Shown one piece after another: positions 44,122 through 53,489 of a stretch of DNA of 64,000 bases. The position numbers were made by a program, and so were the translations under genes. Origin of the DNA: Rothia terrae. GTDB lineage: Bacteria; Actinomycetota; Actinomycetes; Actinomycetales; Micrococcaceae. The stretch lies in assembly GCF_012396615.1 (NCBI RefSeq), contig NZ_JAAXPV010000013.1:1-64000 (forward strand), in the 5' to 3' direction. Within the stretch, counting starts at the first letter, position 1, and the number at the start of each line of letters is the position of its first letter. The notes below the pieces were generated by a model. It was not told where the DNA came from. It saw nothing but the letters and a program-made list of their open reading frames with translations, and ran no database searches.

Positions 44122-46143
44122 ATGAACATTCACTACCGCTGGCGCAAGCTCTCCTGCCTTGCCGCAACAACCTCCGTTGCCGCACTCGGCTTGGGCTCAC
44201 TCGCGTCCTTACCCGCAGCACAGGCCGCCGAAGAAGTCAGTATCGCTCAGGTGCAAGGAACCACCGATGTCTCGCCTCTTGCCTCGCGCAGCGTGACAAC
44301 CACCGGCATCGTCACCGCGGTCTACGCTGAGGGCGGTTTGAACGGTTACTTCATTCAGACACCCGGTTCTTCTTCCGCTGACTTCACGCCCGGAGAATCA
44401 GACGGCATCTTCGTGTACTCCGTCGACACCGTCAAAAACGTTGGTATCGGTGATCTCGTCAAAGTGACCGGCACGGTGAGCGAGTATAAGAAGCAAACTC
44501 AGCTGACCGTTCGAACCGGTGGACTCGAGAAACTCGGTGCTGGCCAGAGCATTGAACCCATTCGCGATGTTCTGCCTGAGGATGCCACCGCCCGCGAGGC
44601 ACTCGAAGGCATGCTAGTTCAGCCAGCCGGTGACATCACGGTAACGGATAACTACAGCACCAATCGATACGGATCGTTTACCCTGGTCAACGGCGACTCT
44701 CCCCTGCGCACCGCCACCGACGTTGTAAAACCCGGTGAAGAAGCCATCGCGTACGAGGCTGCAAATAAAGAGAAAACTTTTGTTCTCGACGACGGGTCAA
44801 CCGTTGATTACACCCGCGGTGGTTCTGAGACTCCAGTCGCCTATCTCTCGCAGGATAACCCATTGCGCATCGGCGCGCCCGTAACCTTCCAGCACCCTGC
44901 CGTGCTGTCCTATTCTTTCGACGCGTGGACGTTGCAGCCCACCACCACGGTCAACGGGTCAACTAGCCCCAGTGATCTTCCCGTCTCATGGACGGACACC
45001 CGCGAGGTCGCGCCTCACCCTATCGGCGGCGAAGTCAGCATCTCAAGCTTTAACGTTCTGAACTATTTCTCAACCACCGGCGATGAGCTCACCGGCTGCA
45101 CCTTCTATAAGGACCGTCAGAATAACCCCGTGACCGTCAATTCAGGATGCGATGCGCGCGGCGCCGCCAACCAAGAGAATTTTGAGCGTCAGCAGGCAAA
45201 AATTGTCTCGGCCATTAACACTATGGACGTTTCGGTACTGTCTCTTGAAGAAATTGAGAACTCAGCCGTCTTTGGCAAAGACCGCGACGAAGCCCTGAAC
45301 ACCCTGGTGGATGCGCTGAATGCCGCCGCCGGTGAGAACAAGTGGGCGGCTGTGCCTTCACCTGCGCAGCTTCCAGAAACTGAAGACGTTATTCGTACCG
45401 CCTTCATCTACCAGCCCGCACGCGTCGCCCCGGTCGGTGAATCAGAAATCCTAACTGACACCACCGCTTTTGAAAATGCCCGCAAGCCGCTGGCTCAAGC
45501 CTTCGCATCTGTAAACAGCGACGATAACGATGAAATCTTCGTAGCGATCGTCAACCACTTCAAGTCCAAAGGCTCTGGCTCCGGCGAAAATGCGGATCAG
45601 GGCGATGGTCAAGGCGCCTCAAACGCGTCACGAGTGACGCAGGCAACCGACCTCGTGAAGTTTGCTGACGCCCAAGAAGCTAAACACAACACCGGCAACG
45701 TTGTAGTGCTCGGCGATTTTAATTCCTACCTGCAAGAAGATCCGCTCCAGGTTCTCTATCGGGCAGGCTACATCAGCCTCGACACTCACTTTGACGCCGG
45801 CCAAACCTACGCCTACGGAGGCCGCACCGGCTCGCTCGACCATGTACTCGCGTCCGGCGATTTTATCGACAATTTCACCGACGCAGATGTCTGGAACATC
45901 AACTCCGTTGAATCCATCGGCTTTGAATACAGCCGCTACAACAGCAACATCACCAACCTGTACTCGGCTGATCCTTACCGCTCGTCGGACCATGATCCGC
46001 TAGTGGCTGGATTCAATCTTAGCCAACCCAACGATGAATCTGTAACGCCGCCTACAGGCAAGAAGAATCCGCGCGGCGAGTGCAACAATGGCAAGGGCAA
46101 CACGGGATTGCAAGAAAACCGTTTTGCCTCCGGGCCAAGCTAA
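44122..46143 (+). CDS. Secreted endonuclease/exonuclease/phosphatase-family nuclease
   Basis: A 673-residue exported protein. A Sec signal peptide (basic MNIHYRWRK, hydrophobic SVAALGLGSLASL, cleavage after AQA at about residue 34) is followed by an OB-fold domain (GIVTAVYAEGGLNGYFIQTP) typical of ExeM/NucH-type extracellular nucleases. A DNase I-like domain runs from about 310 (SISSFNVLNYFS, SLEEIENS, VVVLGDFNSYLQEDP, RSSDHDPLVAGFN). Such enzymes degrade extracellular DNA. The C-terminus is short and hydrophilic, without LPXTG or membrane anchor, so the product should be released. Related nucleases often carry further C-terminal domains that are lacking here. Confidence 0.88.
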   Translation: MNIHYRWRKLSCLAATTSVAALGLGSLASLPAAQAAEEVSIAQVQGTTDVSPLASRSVTTTGIVTAVYAEGGLNGYFIQTPGSSSADFTPGESDGIFVYSVDTVKNVGIGDLVKVTGTVSEYKKQTQLTVRTGGLEKLGAGQSIEPIRDVLPEDATAREALEGMLVQPAGDITVTDNYSTNRYGSFTLVNGDSPLRTATDVVKPGEEAIAYEAANKEKTFVLDDGSTVDYTRGGSETPVAYLSQDNPLRIGAPVTFQHPAVLSYSFDAWTLQPTTTVNGSTSPSDLPVSWTDTREVAPHPIGGEVSISSFNVLNYFSTTGDELTGCTFYKDRQNNPVTVNSGCDARGAANQENFERQQAKIVSAINTMDVSVLSLEEIENSAVFGKDRDEALNTLVDALNAAAGENKWAAVPSPAQLPETEDVIRTAFIYQPARVAPVGESEILTDTTAFENARKPLAQAFASVNSDDNDEIFVAIVNHFKSKGSGSGENADQGDGQGASNASRVTQATDLVKFADAQEAKHNTGNVVVLGDFNSYLQEDPLQVLYRAGYISLDTHFDAGQTYAYGGRTGSLDHVLASGDFIDNFTDADVWNINSVESIGFEYSRYNSNITNLYSADPYRSSDHDPLVAGFNLSQPNDESVTPPTGKKNPRGECNNGKGNTGLQENRFASGPS

Positions 46144-46179
46144 AAAGCACGGCTAGTCGTTAGTAATTTTCAATCAGAA

Positions 46180-46223
46180 AAACGGGGCGCCCTCACACAG
46201 TGTGGGGGGGGGCGCCCCGTTTA
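46180..46223. terminator. Bidirectional terminator with a G9 run
   Basis: AAACGGGGCGCCC facing GGGCGCCCCGTTT, with the inner arms CCTCAC / GTGGGG also able to pair. A homopolymer of nine G lies in the right arm at about 46204-46212. Confidence 0.8.
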
Positions 46224-46250
46224 CGTAGCTTGACGGGATTTTCTAGCGGT

Positions 46251-48341
46251 TTAGCGGTAAATCTGAACCACAGAAGGACGCGGGTGCGCCAAAACACCGT
46301 GCTTTTCAGCAAGGGTTGACTGAGCCTGCCCCTTCTTGAACCACTTATTCTTCTTGTTCACGTAGTCCGGGAAGTATGAGTGAGGCTCGGCGAATGAACC
46401 ATCTTCACCCGGGTGCTGCACGCAGACGTAGACCATCTTCTCTTGGTCATGGATAACGGGACCACAGGTTTCAGCCTCACGAGGTACTGAAAGGAACTGC
46501 TCTACCTTGCCGCGGTTAGCACCTTCAAGACCAACCTTGAACAGTCCGTCGTTCTTCTGAATCTTATCGGGAGCGCCGTCTGTGGTCAGCCACAGGTTAC
46601 CTTCCGAATCGAAGGCAACGTTGTCGGGGCAAGAGATAGGTGAGACGCGGGCGGGATCGTACCCTGCGAAGTAAACGGGTTCATCACCTGCAGGGTCACC
46701 ACAAACCAGCAGAAGATTCCATGTGAAGGTTTTAGCGTCCACCCGGTTGTTGTCTTCGGTGATCTCGATGACGTGACCTGAGCGGTTATTAGCGCGCGGG
46801 TTCGCCTCATCGGGGCGAGCAAAAGTGCCGCCCATGCCGCGGTCGGTGTTATTGGTCAGCGCCGCGTAAATCTTACCGGTGTAGGGGGAGGGTTCAACGT
46901 CCTCAGGACGGTCCATCTTAGTGGGGTTCATCTTATCTGCAGCCTGGCGGGTGAAGACGAGCACCTCTTCAATAGACATACCGGGCACCAGCGACTTGTT
47001 ACCGTCGGTGAGCTGAATCCACTCGCCAACGCCGTCAAACTCACCGTCTTCAGGTAGACGTCCTGAACCATCAATCAGGCTTGGAGTATCACCGGTAAAA
47101 CGACCGACAAACAGTGAGCCTTCAGAGAGCAGAGTCTTGTTGTGCTCGCGGTCGCCCTCAATGTAATTCTTGGACGAGACGAACTTGTACATGTACTCAA
47201 ACTTCTGGTCATCACCCATGTACGCCGCAACTTTGCCGGTCTTAGGATCAACGTGAATGTTCGCACCCTCGTGCTTGAAGCGACCCAGCGCGGTGTGCTT
47301 GCGCGGGGTTGAGGTGGGTTCCTCAGGATCAACTTCAACTACGTAGCCAAAACGCTGTGCCTCATTTTCGAAGCCGGACACATTCGCATTAAAACGGTCA
47401 TCTGCACGTTCCCAACCGTAAGAGGTTGCCTTGTTCTTGATGCCGTAACGCTTTTCTTCATCGGTGCCGCGGCCAAAGAAGAATCCGTCAAAGTTCTCCT
47501 CGCCCGAGAGCACTGTACCCCAGGGGGTGTACCCACCGGAGCAGTTGCTGTTAGTACCCGAGACAAAACGACCTTCGGGGTCAGCCTTTGTCTTGAGCAA
47601 ATCTGAGCCAGCGGCAGGGCCGTCAAGCTCAAAGGTTGTGTCTGCAGTGATGCGGCGGTTACGGCGTCCGTCGACAACATAGTTCCAGGGGCCGCCAACC
47701 TTCTTGCGTTCCAGTTCAACCACAGCAAGGCCGGTGGCCATCATGCACACGCGAAGCTGTTCAACAGAAAGCGGCGAGTTTGGGAACATGAGCGCGGGGT
47801 TAATGTACTCGTGGTTATTTACGAGGATGCCACGCAATGGGTTGTCGGGGTCCGGTACAACTGTCAGGTAGTCGTTGTTGTAGCCAAACTGCTGCGCCTG
47901 AGCTTCAGCGGTTTGATTGTTGATATCGAATTCAGGCGCGCTTGAGAACAGGGGATCTCCCCAGCGAATAATGGGTTCCCACTTGAAGCCACTGGGTACG
48001 TTGAAGTCATCAACAGTGGACGCAACCGGCGCGATGGGATTAAATTTCAGCTTGCCGTTGGCGCTACCGGGAACGCCACCAGGTGCTGCATAGGCTGAAT
48101 TCTGAGAAGTAGCCCCGGTACCAACCACGAGTGCCGCGCCGGCAACGCCGCCGAGCATCGCGCGTCGTGAGATAGCGCCTTCAATTACGTCTTTGAAGTA
48201 GTGGTTATCTGAGCAGTTTGGGGTGGGTTCCAAACATGCATTGTTGCACTTGAGCGCGCAGGTTACAGCAGAGCGCTTACCGCGCACGTGGTTGAGCATG
48301 GGGAGCAGACGACGCTGTTGCGGTGAGTTCTGAGTGGTCAT
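46251..48341 (-). CDS. phoX: PhoX-family (DUF839) alkaline phosphatase, Tat-exported
   Basis: A 696-residue protein. After a 55-residue N-terminal region comes a twin-arginine signal, ISRRAMLGGVAGAALVVGTG, at about 57-76. The mature part is a DUF839/PhoX beta-propeller (FKWEPIIRWGDPLF, LVNNHEYINP, SGEENFDGFFFG, GRFKHEGANIHVDP, ISCPDNVAFDSEGNLWLTTDG). PhoX enzymes bind calcium and iron and release phosphate from organic esters outside the cell. The unusually long pre-Tat region has clustered Cys (CALKCNNACLEPTPNC). It reads away from the GC-rich element upstream. Confidence 0.88.
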   Translation of the reverse strand: MTTQNSPQQRRLLPMLNHVRGKRSAVTCALKCNNACLEPTPNCSDNHYFKDVIEGAISRRAMLGGVAGAALVVGTGATSQNSAYAAPGGVPGSANGKLKFNPIAPVASTVDDFNVPSGFKWEPIIRWGDPLFSSAPEFDINNQTAEAQAQQFGYNNDYLTVVPDPDNPLRGILVNNHEYINPALMFPNSPLSVEQLRVCMMATGLAVVELERKKVGGPWNYVVDGRRNRRITADTTFELDGPAAGSDLLKTKADPEGRFVSGTNSNCSGGYTPWGTVLSGEENFDGFFFGRGTDEEKRYGIKNKATSYGWERADDRFNANVSGFENEAQRFGYVVEVDPEEPTSTPRKHTALGRFKHEGANIHVDPKTGKVAAYMGDDQKFEYMYKFVSSKNYIEGDREHNKTLLSEGSLFVGRFTGDTPSLIDGSGRLPEDGEFDGVGEWIQLTDGNKSLVPGMSIEEVLVFTRQAADKMNPTKMDRPEDVEPSPYTGKIYAALTNNTDRGMGGTFARPDEANPRANNRSGHVIEITEDNNRVDAKTFTWNLLLVCGDPAGDEPVYFAGYDPARVSPISCPDNVAFDSEGNLWLTTDGAPDKIQKNDGLFKVGLEGANRGKVEQFLSVPREAETCGPVIHDQEKMVYVCVQHPGEDGSFAEPHSYFPDYVNKKNKWFKKGQAQSTLAEKHGVLAHPRPSVVQIYR

Positions 48342-48490
48342 GAAAGCAGTCCTTTACATCCTGTGTGATCAGATGTTTGTTGTATGAGACTGCTTTACTC
48401 TGTCAGGTTCATGTGACGTACTTACTACCGGTAGGTGAATCGAAGGTTACTAGTGCTTGAATCTTGCTCACACGCGATATGAAAGATCCT

Positions 48491-48601
48491 TAGCTACCGA
48501 TAGAGCAGGTGCGACAGCCCGGCAGCCCGGCAGGACGCGGCCGTAAGGCGGGTGGCGCGAGGTCTCCCGGTCGGGAGCAGCGTCCGAACCTGCGCAGGTA
48601 G
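48491..48601 (+). ncRNA. GC-rich structured element, possible ncRNA
   Basis: About 110 bp, markedly richer in G+C than its flanks, with nested pairing: GCAGGT 48505-48510 with ACCTGC 48588-48593, GGACGC 48533-48538 with GCGTCC 48580-48585, a hairpin GCC-GTAA-GGC (GNRA loop when read on the plus strand) at 48540-48549, and CTCCC-GGTC-GGGAG at 48564-48577. CTACC 48494-48498 and GGTAG 48597-48601 can close the base. The GNRA loop favours plus-strand RNA. GGGTGGCGCGAGG inside it faintly resembles a T-box bulge but lacks the ACC, and no tRNA synthetase gene follows. Family unknown; could also be an intergenic repeat. Confidence 0.45.
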
Positions 48602-48662
48602 GAGCCTCAACATTCTTTTCCCCCCTCTCCCTTTGTCTTCACCGTAGCCTTCTCGCAACACA

Positions 48663-48764
48663 GTGACCACGTAAACATCACAGTGACCACGTAAGCGTCA
48701 AAGTACTGCTCAAAGTGCGCTGTTTGTGACGGTTTTGTGGTCATCCTGATGTTTTTGTGGTCAC
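48663..48764. repeat. Imperfect inverted repeat, IS21-end-like remnant
   Basis: The arms 48663-48699 and 48728-48764 (37 nt each) are inverted relative to one another and match at about 27 positions. Each arm carries two copies of GTGACCAC or TGACCAC, 20 nt apart. Repeated GTGGTCA/TGACCAC blocks at both ends are characteristic of IS21-family insertion sequences. Only 28 bp lie between the arms, so there is no transposase; this looks like a non-autonomous or collapsed element next to a tRNA gene. Confidence 0.5.
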
Positions 48765-48810
48765 GCATCGTGGACGAGCAGGTGAGACAGCTGAGAAAAG
48801 TTAAACAAAA

Positions 48811-48838
48811 AATCCCGCCTACCGAAGTAGACAGGATT
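48811..48838 (-). terminator. Terminator of tRNA-Pro
   Basis: On the minus strand AATCCTGTCTAC-TTCG-GTAGGCGGGATT forms a 12-bp stem (two G-U) with a UUCG tetraloop, followed by TTTT. Confidence 0.92.
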
Positions 48839-48845
48839 TGTTTTG

Positions 48846-48919
<74 letters not shown>

Positions 48920-49142
48920 ATTGTTTTCAAGGGCTTGTGCCCTGAACACTCGTACTACTATACAGACCCTTTTTGCACTTTGCCAAATCGAGAACCCCAC
49001 TTTTAGCAAGTTTTTTGCGCGCTCTATGTCACGTTTTTGAGAGCTCACCCATAAAACACTATTTCCTTCCCGCATATCGTCTGCAGGTCTAGGATAAAAG
49101 TAGAAAACCCAGGTGCTCCACGCACCGCAAAAGGAGGAAACC

Positions 49143-49913
49143 GTGGCTGAGAAGACCAACCGCGTCCAACAAACCGAAGACAAACTTCAAGAACTTTTCG
49201 GCGGCGTCACCGGTGGAATGATGGACACCGACCCGGAGTTCATGACAATTTTGCAACGCCAGATTTTCGGCGATATCTTTCACACCGCTGATTTAGATGA
49301 CCGTGCCCGCGCAATTATCACCATCGTTGCTCTGGCAACTCTGCAGACGCTCCCCCAGCTTGAGGTACATATTCACGCCGCGTTAAACATTGATGTCAGC
49401 CCTGTGACTATTCGTGAAACTATTTACCAAATCGCACCGTTCATCGGTTATCCCAAGACGCTCAACGCTATTGCAACAATGAACAAGGTCTTTGAGTCTC
49501 ACGAAATTGCTCTGCCGTTGCCGTCCTCAGCTACCACCACCGAAGATGACCGCTTTGAAAAAGGACGCGAGCTTCAAGAGTCTCTCTACGGTACAGAGAT
49601 TAAGGGTGCGTTTGCATCGCTTCCAGCGCCGTTCAACGAGGCGATTGCCTACCACCTGTCGGCTACAGGTTTCGGTGATTTTGAGACGCGCAAAGATTTA
49701 TCGGTCGCTCAACGCGAGTTGTTGATTGTGGTTATTCTGACCGCGCACGGTGATGTCGCGAACCAGCTGGTACCGCATCTTCACGGAGCAGTTAAGGCCG
49801 GCAACTCTCCCGAGAAAATCCTTGCCGCGCTACTTCAGGCTTACCCCTATGTTGGGTTCCCGCGTTTTATCAACGCGGTGCGGATCTTCCGCGAAACCGG
49901 ACTGCTCGACTAG
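49143..49913 (+). CDS. Carboxymuconolactone decarboxylase-family protein, two-domain
   Basis: A 256-residue helical protein with two copies of the CMD fold. The first (about 30-110) reads DLDDRARAIITIVALATLQTLPQLEVHIHAAL. The second (about 150-245) reads SVAQRELLIVVILTAHGDVANQLVPHLHGAVKAG. Neither copy has the CxxC of AhpD-type peroxidase partners, so a disulfide role is unlikely. Enzymes of this shape include decarboxylases in aromatic breakdown, but no such genes are nearby. The GTG at 49143 has AAGGAGGA 5-6 nt upstream. Confidence 0.8.
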   Translation: MAEKTNRVQQTEDKLQELFGGVTGGMMDTDPEFMTILQRQIFGDIFHTADLDDRARAIITIVALATLQTLPQLEVHIHAALNIDVSPVTIRETIYQIAPFIGYPKTLNAIATMNKVFESHEIALPLPSSATTTEDDRFEKGRELQESLYGTEIKGAFASLPAPFNEAIAYHLSATGFGDFETRKDLSVAQRELLIVVILTAHGDVANQLVPHLHGAVKAGNSPEKILAALLQAYPYVGFPRFINAVRIFRETGLLD

Positions 49914-49923
49914 TTCAAACAGC

Positions 49924-49965
49924 AAAGGCCCCGTGCTCGATGTTGATCGGGCAGGGGGCCTTTTT
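49924..49965 (+). terminator. Terminator after the CMD gene
   Basis: AAAGGCCCC...GGGGCC with inner CGATGTTGATCG pairing, then TTTTT. Confidence 0.8.
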
Positions 49966-49986
49966 AGTTTCTAGACGCTGAGAACG

Positions 49987-51543
49987 TTAGCGGCGTCCGC
50001 CACCACGCTTCTTGTTATCAGCGTTCAGTGAGCGACGTTCGCGCACGCGCATGCTGACCTCAATAGGAGTACCGGTGAAGTCGAAGGCCTCGCGCAAGCG
50101 ACGAGTGATGAATCGACGGTAGCCGGGGTCAAGGAAGCCGGTGGTGAAGAGAACGAACTTCGGCGGGCGTGAAGACACCTGGGTACCGAACAGGATGCGA
50201 GGCTGCTTACCACCGCGGACGGGGTGCGGGTGCGCTGCAACAATCTCGCCCAAAAATGCGTTCAAACGGCCGGTGGGAATACGTGAATCCCATGATTGCA
50301 GTGAGTGTTCCAAAGCGGGAACGAGCTTGTCCTTGTGCCAACCGGTCTTCGCTGAAATATTCACGCGAGGTGCCCACGCAACGTGCGCCAAATCGCGGTC
50401 GATTTCGCGTTCCAACAGCTCGCGGCGGTCTTCATCCAGGGTGTCCCACTTGTTGTAGGCAAGAACCATGGCACGACCCGAGTCGATTGCCATCTGAATA
50501 ATGCGAACGTCCTGCTCAGAGATAGGTTCTGAAACATCCAACAAAATGACGGCAACTTCAGCGCGCTCAATCGCGGTCTGTGTACGCAGCGATGCGTAGA
50601 AATCAGCACCCTTGGACATGTGAACGCGGCGGCGAATACCCGCGGTGTCCACAAAACGCCAAGGCTTATCACCCAGGTGAACGATTTCGTCAACGGGATC
50701 GCGGGTGGTGCCGGCAAGGTCGTTCACGACAGCTCGCTCTTCGCCAGCAATCTTATTCAGCAGTGATGACTTACCAACGTTGGGTCGACCAATCAATGCC
50801 ACACGACGCGGGCCGCCACGGACCTCGGGTTCAGCAAACTGTGAGTGCTCCGGCAGAATCTCCAACAGCGCGTCCAGCATATCTGCCAAACCGCGTCCGT
50901 GAAGACCTGAAACGGGGTACGGCTCGCCCATACCCAGCGACCATAGGCTGGCAACTTCAGGTTCTTGGTGCAGGTCATCAATCTTGTTAGCCACCAGGAT
51001 GATGGGCTTTTCGCTACGACGCAACATACGAACGATTGCCTCGTCAGTTGCGGTAATGCCAACCATGGCGTCAACAACCAAGAGCACCACGTCAGCACCG
51101 GCAACAGCGATTTCAGCCTGAGCTGCAACCTGCGCGTCAATACCCTTAGCGTCGGCCTCCCAACCACCGGTATCAACTAAGGTGAAGTCCTTGCCGGAGT
51201 GTTCAGCCTTGTACGACACACGGTCGCGAGTTACGCCGGGCTTATCTTCAACGACAGCTTCGCGACGGCCAAGGATGCGGTTGATAATAGTTGACTTACC
51301 AACGTTAGGGCGGCCAACAATCGCTACAACCGGGTCTGCCTCATCGTCATCGTCTTCATCGATGTCAAAGCCCCACACACCCAGAAGGTCGCGGTCTTCT
51401 TCATCAAGGTCGTAGTCTTCAAGACCTGCAAGCAGTGCTTCTGCACGCTGATTCGCGGTCTCATCATCGATTTCGGCAAGGCGCTCGGTGACGTCGTCCT
51501 CGCCACCGCCTAAGAATTTGTCTTCGTAATTACCGGTGCTCAT
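49987..51543 (-). CDS. der: Ribosome-assembly GTPase Der (EngA)
   Basis: A 518-residue tandem GTPase that acts in 50S subunit assembly. Two full G domains are present, each with GRPNVGKS: one in [20 protein letters not shown] and one in [20 protein letters not shown]. Both have their DxxG and NKxD motifs (VANKIDD, AYNKWDT). A C-terminal KH-like domain ends in an Arg/Lys-rich tail. The N-terminal 75 residues are strongly acidic. The ATG at 51543 follows GGGAGGT; the longer frame to 51585 is not needed. Last of the minus-strand block. Confidence 0.95.
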   Translation of the reverse strand: MSTGNYEDKFLGGGEDDVTERLAEIDDETANQRAEALLAGLEDYDLDEEDRDLLGVWGFDIDEDDDDEADPVVAIVGRPNVGKSTIINRILGRREAVVEDKPGVTRDRVSYKAEHSGKDFTLVDTGGWEADAKGIDAQVAAQAEIAVAGADVVLLVVDAMVGITATDEAIVRMLRRSEKPIILVANKIDDLHQEPEVASLWSLGMGEPYPVSGLHGRGLADMLDALLEILPEHSQFAEPEVRGGPRRVALIGRPNVGKSSLLNKIAGEERAVVNDLAGTTRDPVDEIVHLGDKPWRFVDTAGIRRRVHMSKGADFYASLRTQTAIERAEVAVILLDVSEPISEQDVRIIQMAIDSGRAMVLAYNKWDTLDEDRRELLEREIDRDLAHVAWAPRVNISAKTGWHKDKLVPALEHSLQSWDSRIPTGRLNAFLGEIVAAHPHPVRGGKQPRILFGTQVSSRPPKFVLFTTGFLDPGYRRFITRRLREAFDFTGTPIEVSMRVRERRSLNADNKKRGGGRR

Positions 51544-51625
51544 ATCTAAGCGACCTCCCTGTTGTGGCGCCTCACGGCGCGTCAAGCATTGTGTACAAGT
51601 TTAGTGGAAACAACCTCAAAGGGTG

Positions 51626-52300
51626 TTACTTTTGGCGTGCTTCTTCGACGGCCTTGATGACGGCGTCGATAGTTTCTTCGAAGTTCAGGTCTGAGGAGTC
51701 TACGAGGGTCACGCCTTCTGCAGCCTCGGTGAAGTTGTTGACCTTGGAATCTTTGGCATCGCGAGCCGAAACCTGCTGAGCCAGCTGTTCGTTATTTTGC
51801 GTTCCGCCCAGCTGCAAGCCACGACGCGCCAAACGCACTTCTTCTGAGGCGGTGAGCAGGATGCGCGCATCAGCATCGGGGGCAACGACGGTGGTGATGT
51901 CGCGTCCTTCTGCCACCATGCGGTAGCCGGAATTCTTAATCGCGTCGCGCTGCATGTTGATCAAAAGGTCGCGCACACCGCGGTTGGACGCGATAGCCGA
52001 AACGTTCTCCGAGATGCGGGGTTCGCGGATTGCCTCGACCACGTCTACACCGTCGACCTCAATCATTTCTACGTCGGCGGTAGTTCCTTGAGACAGCGGG
52101 AAGTTTTGCGCAGCAGCCAACACAGCGTCTGCATCGGTTAGATCAACCTGCTGCTGGAGGCAGTACCAGGTCAGGGCACGGTACATCGCACCGGTATCGA
52201 GGTAGGCCAGACCAAAGTGCTGAGCTACAGCTTTAGCAACTGAAGACTTGCCCGAGCCTGAAGGGCCGTCCATAGCAATCACAAGACGTTCGGAGGTCAT
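51626..52300 (-). CDS. cmk: Cytidylate kinase
   Basis: A 224-residue kinase that phosphorylates CMP and dCMP with ATP. The P-loop DGPSGSGKSSVAKAVAQHF is at about 11-29. The CMP-binding region (LDTGAMYRALTWYC, AEGRDITTVVAPDADARILLTAS) and the lid with LARRGLQL are present. Located between tyrA and der, as in many actinobacteria. Confidence 0.95.
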   Translation of the reverse strand: MTSERLVIAMDGPSGSGKSSVAKAVAQHFGLAYLDTGAMYRALTWYCLQQQVDLTDADAVLAAAQNFPLSQGTTADVEMIEVDGVDVVEAIREPRISENVSAIASNRGVRDLLINMQRDAIKNSGYRMVAEGRDITTVVAPDADARILLTASEEVRLARRGLQLGGTQNNEQLAQQVSARDAKDSKVNNFTEAAEGVTLVDSSDLNFEETIDAVIKAVEEARQK

Positions 52301-52376
52301 GAAATTTTCCTTTTCTAACGGTGCGTACCGTCAACTATTCTAATGGTTCTTAGCCGTGAAAGTGCGGGTTTCTGCC

Positions 52377-53489
52377 CTAGCGCACAACCTTCCAACCGCG
52401 TTCGGTGAGGTCTTCAACCAGCTTTTCGTGTTCGTTAGGGTTGACCGAGATTTCGACAAGACCAGCGGGTTGCCCCGGTGAATGTTCAAGTCGAAGGTCC
52501 TCAAGGTTCACGCCCAGCTCGCCGATTTCTGCCAGCAGCTGCGCAATTTGGCCTGGGGTATCGTCTACCAGCACTGTCATCTGTGAGAAAGCCGCCGGTG
52601 CACCGCCGTGTTTACCGGGAATACGGTTCACGCCGTTATTTCCTTCGCTCATAAGCTGAGCGATATCAAGGCGAGCGCCGGATGCTGTGGGAGATTCAAG
52701 TGTTTTGATCAGGCGTTCGAGGTCTTCGCGCACACCGTAAAGCGTTTGCACCACAGGTTGCGCGTTGGCAGAAAGAATTTGCACCCACAACCCGGGGTCG
52801 CTGCCTGCGATACGAACGGTATCGCGTAGTCCCTGCCCCGCAAGCCCCAAGGCGTACAGCGGAGTGTCTTGCAGACGTGAGGCTAACAATGAGCTCATGA
52901 CCTGAGGTACGTGACTAATCAACGCCACGGTACGGTCGTGTTCTTCCACATCGAGGTGAGTCACCGTCGCGCCGAGTTCTACCGCAATAGTAACCGCAGT
53001 TTTCACGGCTTCTGGACGCGTGCTCTCGTGTGCGCAGATAACCCACGGCATAGAGGTAAAGAGCTCACCGCGTGCTGCCACAGGGCCGGATTTTTCGCGT
53101 CCTGCCATGGGATGCGTGCCCACGTAGCGCGATGCATCTACGTTAGCGGCAAGAACCTCCTCGGCAATAGAGCGTTTGACGGAGGAAATGTCCATCACCG
53201 TTGCGTGCGGGTACTTACGTAAAGACTCAATAACGATGGAGGCCGTGACGTCCGGAGGGGACGCCACAACTACGACAGCGGGGTCTGATAGGCTCTCTTG
53301 CGATTGCTCGAGAGCACGCAAAGAACGGCCCGCGCCAATGTCCTCAGCAACAGCCTCGTTTGTGGGCGAAGCATCAGACACCACAACATCAACGCTCTGA
53401 GCGCGTAGCCCCAGACCGATTGAACTTCCTAAAAGGCCGGCACCAATGATCAGCACCGGCCCTTCAACAGCTGAAAGACCGACGCTCAT
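52377..53489 (-). CDS. tyrA: Prephenate dehydrogenase with ACT domain
   Basis: A 370-residue NAD-dependent enzyme of tyrosine synthesis. The Rossmann motif LIIGAGLLGSSIGLGLRA is at 13-30. The catalytic and substrate-binding stretches are MDISSVKRSI, GTHPMAGREKSGP and SHVPQVMSSL. The last 70 residues form an ACT regulatory domain (MTVLVDDTPGQIAQLLAEIG). Its ATG overlaps the rluB stop by one base (TAATG), implying coupled translation. Confidence 0.92.
   Translation of the reverse strand: MSVGLSAVEGPVLIIGAGLLGSSIGLGLRAQSVDVVVSDASPTNEAVAEDIGAGRSLRALEQSQESLSDPAVVVVASPPDVTASIVIESLRKYPHATVMDISSVKRSIAEEVLAANVDASRYVGTHPMAGREKSGPVAARGELFTSMPWVICAHESTRPEAVKTAVTIAVELGATVTHLDVEEHDRTVALISHVPQVMSSLLASRLQDTPLYALGLAGQGLRDTVRIAGSDPGLWVQILSANAQPVVQTLYGVREDLERLIKTLESPTASGARLDIAQLMSEGNNGVNRIPGKHGGAPAAFSQMTVLVDDTPGQIAQLLAEIGELGVNLEDLRLEHSPGQPAGLVEISVNPNEHEKLVEDLTERGWKVVR

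Larger units (their letters stand above)
48342..48845. other. Non-coding stretch between phoX and tRNA-Pro
   Basis: About 500 bp without a supportable gene. It holds the phoX promoter side, the GC-rich foldable element (48491-48601), a C-rich/T-rich tract, the inverted-repeat remnant (48663-48764) and the tRNA terminator (48811-48838). The short open frame on the minus strand here overlaps the tRNA and is not a gene. Confidence 0.6.

Noticed and set aside
48400..48450. PHO-box-like repeats upstream of phoX
   Set aside because: One TTCACCTAC-like block is visible but the required second direct repeat at the right spacing is not.
48540..48580. T-box-like GGGTGGC segment
   Set aside because: The ACC of the T-box bulge is missing and no aminoacyl-tRNA synthetase or amino-acid gene follows on that strand.
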